The translations under genes and the position numbers were made by a program. Below are positions 59,201-64,000 of a DNA stretch of 64,000 nt, piece after piece. The stretch's first letter is position 1. The number at the start of each line of letters is the position of its first letter. The notes under the pieces are model-generated. The model worked only from the letters and a program-made list of their open reading frames with translations, did no database searches and had not been told where the DNA came from. This stretch comes from Anagrus nilaparvatae (taxonomy: Eukaryota > Arthropoda > Insecta > Hymenoptera > Mymaridae), in NCBI GenBank assembly GCA_022575985.1, contig JAKSXM010000272.1, forward strand, positions 5,704,001 to 5,768,000, given 5' to 3'.

Positions 59201-61974
59201 GTTAGAAAGTGATAACCAAAAAAAAACTATAATTATATGTTCTGTTTAATATTAACACAAAATAAAAAGTATTGTACAAAAAACTATTTGTATTTTTCAC
59301 GCGGAAGAGATATATTTTAACCATGGAGGAAAAAAAAAATTAACATAGTGCGTAATGTTTTCTATTGTTTTCCTCCGAGTATTTTTATCGTTGACTAAAT
59401 TAAAGTATAAACAAAAAGTTTTTTTTTTATTACAGATCTTATTTATAGATTTTTGAAATATGTAATTTTTATGACAGTAAGTAAATAAAATATCGTGTGC
59501 AGCGAAAATAAAATATTTTAAAATTATAATTCAATATTTCTGAGGTGTATAAAAAAATAAAAATGATTACTTGTGAATTCCGCTCTGTACACATGAATTA
59601 TTTTATTTCATAATTTAGCGCTTCGTTCTTCGCCAATGATTTTAAAGCTCATCCATTCTATTGATCGATCGATCATAACTTAAATAAAAAAAATAATTTT
59701 TTATCAAAGTATAGAGTAATACCTAGTCTTGTATGTGTTCAAGTGCAAATACATAAGTACTGTAATTTAACACCATCGCCTGCACGGATGAGAGATGTAG
59801 TACTTATATTTCAAGTTTAAAAAAGAATATTCTACATATGTGAATGCACGTATCTTCGGTCACATAACGGATTTTTCTTATGCTATAAATAATTCTTATA
59901 TAAAATAAAAACTATCTGCACTTAAAGGCACATAACCCTTTGTAACCTTTCCTCCTCCAATACTATCCATATTGGTTCCATGTTGCAAACTTTTGCTAAA
60001 TTATTTTTCATTATCTTATCTGCATTCTAACTAACTCAAAAAACACAAATCCCAACAAACTACTTTTTATATCAAATTATCTTTTTTTCATATATTTTCT
60101 GCATTTTTGAGTTACATAACCCGGAGTATATTGCATTATTCTTTTGGTTAAAAAAAGAATTATCCTAATCTAGATTATTTTAGTGTATATTCAAAAATGG
60201 AAAATTGCCAATCAAACTTATTTTAACTAAAGAGATAAAACGAAAAATTTTAACAATATTTTAATTATAAACGGTGGGCATTATCTAAAATTTTCTAACT
60301 TCATGTACCGTCCAAGCCAATCACTGACATTGACTTTTTGTTTGGAACAATTTTCATACTTTCAGTCACTGTCTGCAAGTATTGCAAAAAGAAATTAAAA
60401 AATGAAAAATTTTATTTTGGCTCTTGCTGTGTTTGAGATTAACATTTATTTTGCATTGAATTTTTATTACATTGAAGGCCAAAAAAAACATGTTCTTGAA
60501 AAAATCAAGTTTTTCAGGGCCAAAAAAGGACCATAAAGTTTCTTTTACAAATTAAATATTCACTTAAGATTCAAATTTGATAATTTAAACTGCAGTGCCA
60601 ATATTTATTATTTGGAAAACTGATAGGACTTTATTTAAAAATTAAAATAATGCTACATCATATAATTATCTTTCTTTCGCATACTTAAACGAGAAATGAA
60701 AATTTTTGCTCACAATTAATATATCGTTTAAAATTACATTACAGTCCAAAAAAATGAAAAATAATATTTTTTATTACTATTGTTTGAAATCGAAAGTGTT
60801 ATGCATGCAGCTCGTAAAATTATTTATAAAAGAATAATAATAATAATAAAATTTTAATTTAAAACTATATAAAAAAAAAATAAAAAACATTTTTATCGCA
60901 CCATAAGATACACATAGTTTGTAAAGATTACCATATCGCTTTCACCATTTATCTTTTCAATCATTTTACTTCTCTTGTAACCAAACTCAAAACTTCAAGA
61001 TTTTCACTTTTTCTCTTGCTATATGTAACAACTACTTTTGTTTGAGTTTTTTTTTTAATACAGTAACTACACTGGACGCACCTATTGTCGTGAAAATAAA
61101 TTTATCTACATACATAAATTATGGACTTATGTAACGATTGTGCAAAATCTTTTTATCTACGATTAATTTGTACATATAATTTTTTTTTAATATATAAACT
61201 TATTAAAAATATCTAGATTGCTTTCCAATTATTTATTTTTTCATATTTTTAGATATTTTAAAATTTTAAAATTCCCATAAATTATAATCACGAAAGAAAA
61301 AAAGGCTTGTGAAAATTTTACCTATACTTATAGTTAGCTCAATATTTTTCAACATTGCAGCTGGGTACTTATTATGTAATTATTTTCAAACGAATTTTAC
61401 TCGTGTATTATACATTTTAAGGACCATAGAAAATGCTCGAAGCCTAAAATCCTAAAAAGATAATTTTCTATTAATAAATTTACGTTAAAATAATTTCAAC
61501 TATGCTCTTTTGCTAACTAAGGTTCCAATACTTTTTAAAAATCAAATCATCTCAAATAGGAAAAAAGTATTTTAAACGCTTATATCATTTTATCACCACT
61601 CCTATTCAAAACTATACTCATTGTCAGTAAAAGAATAAATTATTTGCAAAATTATTAGGCATCGTGCTTTTTGTATTGAAAAATGGATTTCAGTTTACTT
61701 GCATTTCCAAAGTACAATTGTTTCGTCGAAGATGGATAATTTTGAGTACTTACCAATTCCGTAGGCATAGTATTGCAAGACCTGAGAGGTAAAGTATAAA
61801 TCACTGGTGACTTTTCATTCCTAAACTCGTGTAAACATGTGCTATTTTTGGATAAACCTCTTGGATACACGAGTCCATGAAATCTTGACTTTCCTTCGGT
61901 ATTTATGTGCACGATTATCGACTCCCTAGCACACTCTATTTGAACAGAGGATGCTACTGTCGTCGCTGCTGCTG
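34127..61974 (-). CDS. ZP-domain type I membrane protein (six exons, 5' partial)
   Basis: The exons give 379 residues. ZP-N has its four cysteines (14, 46, 66, 104) with VQIECARESIIVHI, FHGLVYPRG and YYNTIVVQPHLKLVT. ZP-C has cysteines 137, 180, 199, 237, 242, 249 and 256. A tetrabasic ARRRRDA site at 261-264 fits furin cleavage after the ZP domain. A transmembrane helix spans about 326-348 and is followed by CGKRRHK and a 30-residue Ser/Thr/Tyr-rich tail. Insect ZP proteins of this layout polymerise in the apical extracellular matrix and shape cuticle; that role is inferred. It most resembles the neyo/nyobe/trynity or dusky/miniature groups, but I cannot choose, so no symbol is given. No signal peptide is visible: an upstream exon is missing from the model and probably lies beyond the window. 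Confidence 0.93.
34424..34597 (-). CDS. ZP gene exon with furin-type site
   Basis: 58 codons, phase 0 at both ends. Encodes PPLCNEIARRRRDAKDKN, then an Asn/Asp-rich linker and FSGFYVNEADVVPKPDYYD. The last ZP cysteine and the cleavage site lie here. Confidence 0.93.
34684..34846 (-). CDS. ZP gene exon, ZP-C second part
   Basis: Encodes CPIDNEIMGEFAYNEDKTEG and SSVYYQCNVRLCNKDNDGC. Joins the previous exon through a split Gly codon (two bases plus one). Confidence 0.94.
34908..35630. mobile_element. Foldback element E, copy with shortened left arm
   Basis: Inside ZP intron 34,847-37,036. The right half closely matches the right half of 15,751-16,892 (GACGATAACTTGGCTAAATT, GGGGTAGCTTAGATA, ACACGGTTTTTGACATAAAA). 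The left arm passes directly from AAAATAATTTTTAGGT to CAGAAACCTTTGAAAACTGT, so roughly 300 bases present in the full copy are missing. The outer ends (GTGCATTTCTACGAGAA and complement) differ from those of the full copy. Confidence 0.85.
36243..36610. mobile_element. CACTGTAAAAAGT MITE, copy 2 (368 bp)
   Basis: Same terminal repeats as 14,365-14,793 (CACTGTAAAAAGTGAGTTTC at left, complement ending at 36,610) and the same TCGAAAAT-rich interior with some deletions. Lies in the same ZP intron as the short foldback E copy. Confidence 0.87.
37037..37242 (-). CDS. ZP gene exon, ZP-C first part
   Basis: Encodes SMPPVPGCSMKIFDGEPKFH, IGDPLTLVISIEKQENYGLQ and SDCIVRDGIGLGEQRLISLD. This is the canonical start of ZP-C (GDPL followed by DCIVRDG). 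Starts phase 0 and ends with two bases of a split Gly codon. Confidence 0.95.
37311..37478 (-). CDS. ZP gene exon, second half of ZP-N
   Basis: 56 codons, phase 0 at both ends. Encodes DDGGIEYYNTIVVQPHLKLV and RGFHVRCRYQTRDKVV, then QIGALQSLPLR. Acceptor TCTTTTTAG, donor AGA|GTAAGG. Its upstream partner is the exon at 61,754-61,974. Confidence 0.94.
40291..40864. mobile_element. Foldback element J (about 574 bp)
   Basis: Ends TTGAAAATAATATTTTTATG and its near complement. Paired blocks include TAAGTAAACTTCGTATACAT, CAACCCTTAAAAGGTGGATT and CACTGGCGAACACCATTT with their complements at 40,716-40,850. The axis is near 40,580. No coding capacity. Confidence 0.85.
42451..42976. mobile_element. Foldback element K (about 526 bp)
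   Basis: Ends TGTACTTATATACTAGAGTG and its near complement CACTCTAGTATATACGTA. Inner pairs include GTAGAAAAACTTTGCTCCCT with its complement near 42,930. It shares the order of motifs (AGAGTRG, TTTGCNCCCTGGG, CACCTC) with 55,455-56,112. Confidence 0.82.
48541..48873. mobile_element. Foldback element M with internal short tandem repeat
   Basis: Left arm TGTGACAATTATTTCATGAG ... TTTTGGTTGGAATT pairs with the right arm AATTCCAACTAAAATT ... CTCATGAAATAATTGTCACA. The centre contains three or four degenerate copies of ATCCTGATTGCTAAGCATTC (48,603-48,690). Confidence 0.82.
51175..51336 (+). CDS. Candidate 5' coding exon nested in the ZP intron
   Basis: An ATG at 51,175 opens a frame to a consensus donor CAT|GTAAGT at 51,337. 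The product has an Ile-rich start, a charged stretch (EEDQRKSRGKKYRPAYV) and a hydrophobic segment HFPLILFLTLLVQTTS, which could be a signal sequence. No following exon was identified, so this may be chance. If real it would be the start of a plus-strand gene inside the intron of a minus-strand one. Product unknown. Confidence 0.2.
52440..53115 (+). repeat. Tandem array, about 156 bp unit, 4+ copies
   Basis: Anchor motif TATCAGAT (or TATCACAT) at 52,503, 52,662, 52,817 and 52,973, i.e. spacings 159, 155 and 156. Each unit also has a TAGTACTTTC(R)TAGAAATAAAT block and an A/T homopolymer-rich spacer. A truncated fifth unit ends near 53,115. Confidence 0.9.
53162..53208 (+). repeat. (CATA)n(CA)n microsatellite
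   Basis: Five or six CATA units followed by about nine CA units, directly after the tandem array. Confidence 0.95.
55455..56112. mobile_element. Foldback element L (about 658 bp)
   Basis: Left AGAGTAGGTCTTATTTTAAT and GGAATTTCTTTGGTCACTGG pair with the right CCCAGGGGGCAAAGAAATTC and its continuation. The CACCACCTCC block near 55,540 pairs with GGAGGTGGT near 56,023. Motif order suggests kinship to element K at 42,451-42,976, but divergence is high. Confidence 0.75.
61754..61974 (-). CDS. ZP gene exon, first half of ZP-N
   Basis: Encodes TTVASSVQIECARESIIVHI, FHGLVYPRGLSKNSTCLHEF and SCNTMPTEL after an Ala run. Donor TTG|GTAAGT leaves phase 0, matching DDGG of the next exon. The 5' edge is uncertain: the acceptor TTTTTTGCAG is followed by three more CAG triplets, so four AGs three bases apart (exon starting at 61,974, 61,971, 61,968 or 61,965) could be used, changing only the number of alanines. 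Confidence 0.9.
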
Positions 61975-64000
61975 CTGCAAAAAAATAATTTATCGCTGAT
62001 TAAAATATTCATTTTTATGATTTATTTATGTCACAATTCAATTAACTGTAATTTAATAGCATGGAAAAAATAAATATTACAGTTACACGGACAAGATTTT
62101 CTATAATATATTGTAAAGGAATTACTTGGAGGAAAATATGTGTAAAATAATTTGCCATATACACAAGACCTTTAATAATGATATTCATTTTGCAAATATG
62201 CATATAATTATCTAACGGCATACTTTTTTTTTGAAAAAACGAAGAAAAAAAATATTTCTATTAACGTTTTACTTAGGGTTATAAAAACATACATGAAACG
62301 TATCTTGCATGCAAATAATAATTAATATATATTTTTAAACAGTTTTCTTTCTGCTTACTTTTTTTTTTTCAAGAACTATTAATAATTTAATCGTTAATAT
62401 TGGTTTATGTTCCATAGTGTACTTGACCATTTAGTAAAGAATGATTTTTTTTTTAATTTTGAATATTTAAAAATAGTCTCAAGTACTAAATTAAATAAAA
62501 TTCAATTTTTTTCAAAGATCTATAAATTTTTCTGAACAACTACCGGACTAAAGTATGAATAAAAAAATTGCCAAAATATTGCAAGCACGTATAACCAAGA
62601 GAATGTCGGTCAACTGTGCAATTTTTTTTCATATAAATAAAGAAATATGAGTTGAAAAAGATTTATTGAACTAGACAAAATGTTATTGTTTACGGTCTAT
62701 TGAAATAAGGCCAATTTTTATGACGTTGTTATTATACAATTGAAAAATATTTCACGTAATTAGAAAATCATATTTAATAACTCAAAGAATATTATAAAAA
62801 TTGGCTTAGTGTTATGCGTTAAAACTTTTCAATTTTCGTAACAACTGGGACTGATAAAAAGGCTACTTTTTAATTATCTCGCAACTTGAAACAAAATGAA
62901 CGTTTTTCTTTGGAAATTAAAAAAACAGACAAGGCTTTTCTAAACATTTCATTGAGAATAGTCTGAAAAAGGAAGCTAAAACACTGTTATCTTATGCATT
63001 AAAACCATAATTAAACGTTTAATGATTAATCTATAACTTCTATAACATAATGAACGCGACGAAAAAATAGAAGAAGCAAAAATAATTGTTGTAAATAAAA
63101 ATATAATCACGTAGTTGTACGATAAAGAAATTGAAAACAATGATGAGATAGTCTTGAACTTGACAAATGGAAAGCAAGTTATAAAAAAAAAAAAATTACA
63201 CAAGTAATTGCAGTCGCATTGCACTTTTCTGGTCTGTCGAATTCATATTACGGTTACAAAAGTTTTGCCTAAGAACATTTAACTAAACATGTATTTTTTA
63301 GCTAAACTTTCTTTTGTGTTTTATTAAATTTTTATGACTTTTGCCTAAAATTCATTCCAAGAATAATAGTAAATGTGACAATCCTTGTTTTTTATTAGTT
63401 CCCAGAGTCGTAATATTTAACATGCTGATACCGTTACGTGCAATTTTAATAAATATTTTGAAAAGAAGCATTAACTTTTCTTCTCAACCCATTTTATACT
63501 TGTTTAGATATTTGTCTATATCCAATCATCATCAAATAATGTAGTTTTATTCATTATTACACTCATTTTAATCTTATGTTTTAAAAATAAGTTAAAACTA
63601 ATATATCAAGCTAGTTTTTAAAAGTCAGCTTTCATTTAATAAAAAAAATATCAACGAATAAAGAAACTTGCTAAAAAAGTTTCAGATGTACAGTTTAAAA
63701 AATAATTTAATTTAACGAAGAAATGAACTTAATCATATAAACCTAAAAATATTAAAGTAGTTAATTAATTAATTCCATCAACGAACATTAATAACTTTTA
63801 TAACATTAAGAAGTCTTTTTTCGTTTGAGAAAAAGCGACATCTGTATTTTAAAGATTTGCACTAAAGTTTATTATGTTATTCCATGGGCTTCGACGCTGC
63901 CATAATGATATTTGGCGCCGTTAGTTTATCGTTCTTTTTTCTTTGTACATAAAAATTGAAGGTGTATTTAAAAATTCTGCTCATACAACGTCAATAATAT
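61975..64000. other. AT-rich sequence upstream of the first visible ZP exon
   Basis: Presumably another intron of the ZP gene. No signal-peptide exon could be recognised on the minus strand; open frames here are low-complexity. A less AT-rich patch at 63,880-63,930 (CTTCGACGCTGCCATAATG) is not assigned. Confidence 0.45.

Larger units (their letters stand above)
37479..61753 (-). other. 24.3 kb ZP-gene intron and its contents
   Basis: It separates the two halves of the ZP-N coding sequence. Outside the repeats listed separately it is AT-rich with no supported exon on the minus strand. Patches less AT-rich than the surroundings (38,570-38,690, 39,110-39,210, 48,100-48,300, 50,560-50,810, 51,880-52,000) look like transposon fragments or unknown sequence and carry no nameable domain. 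Confidence 0.75.

Overview
The window is strongly AT-rich eukaryotic DNA carrying parts of two intron-split genes with clear metazoan, insect-like domains. Coding exons are small islands with GT-AG introns. The rest is intron and intergenic DNA full of palindromic (foldback) repeats, MITE-like elements, homopolymers and microsatellites. I infer an insect from the combination of an encore-type R3H/SUZ protein and a cuticle-type ZP-domain membrane protein; the order cannot be fixed from this sequence. No bacterial operon, CRISPR array, rRNA or convincing tRNA was seen.

Region 1 (1-11,870) has no supported protein gene. It holds foldback elements at 1,948-2,728, 6,011-6,215 and 9,979-10,822 and a decayed Penelope-like retroelement around 6,890-7,830.

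Region 2 (about 11,870-32,600, plus strand) is an encore (enc)-like gene. A possible promoter lies near 11,885-12,100 and a candidate start exon ends at 12,519. A 6.3 kb intron follows, then 16 exons from 18,778 to the stop at 29,992-29,994. I joined the exons by hand: splice phases agree at every junction except one (18,778 exon to 19,143 exon), which needs a weaker donor four bases downstream. The product is about 1,310 residues: low-complexity N-terminus, R3H domain, SUZ motif, then a long P/Q/S/T-rich C-terminal region including a 25-nt microexon. Its introns and 3' UTR carry several long hairpin-forming repeats.

Region 3 (34,127-61,974, minus strand) is a convergent gene for a zona pellucida (ZP) domain type I membrane protein. 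Six exons are visible: a complete ZP-N/ZP-C module, a tetrabasic furin-type site, one transmembrane helix and a short cytoplasmic tail. The 5' part with the signal peptide was not found and is probably beyond the window. The exon for the first half of ZP-N is separated from the rest by a 24.3 kb intron. That intron contains more foldbacks, a tandem array of about 156 bp units inside a Helentron/HINE-like element, and a candidate plus-strand exon at 51,175-51,336.

The most unusual property is the density of non-coding foldback elements: about a dozen, in several families, some present twice in the window, one with essentially identical arms. All coordinates and joins come from reading the sequence by eye; no database search was run.
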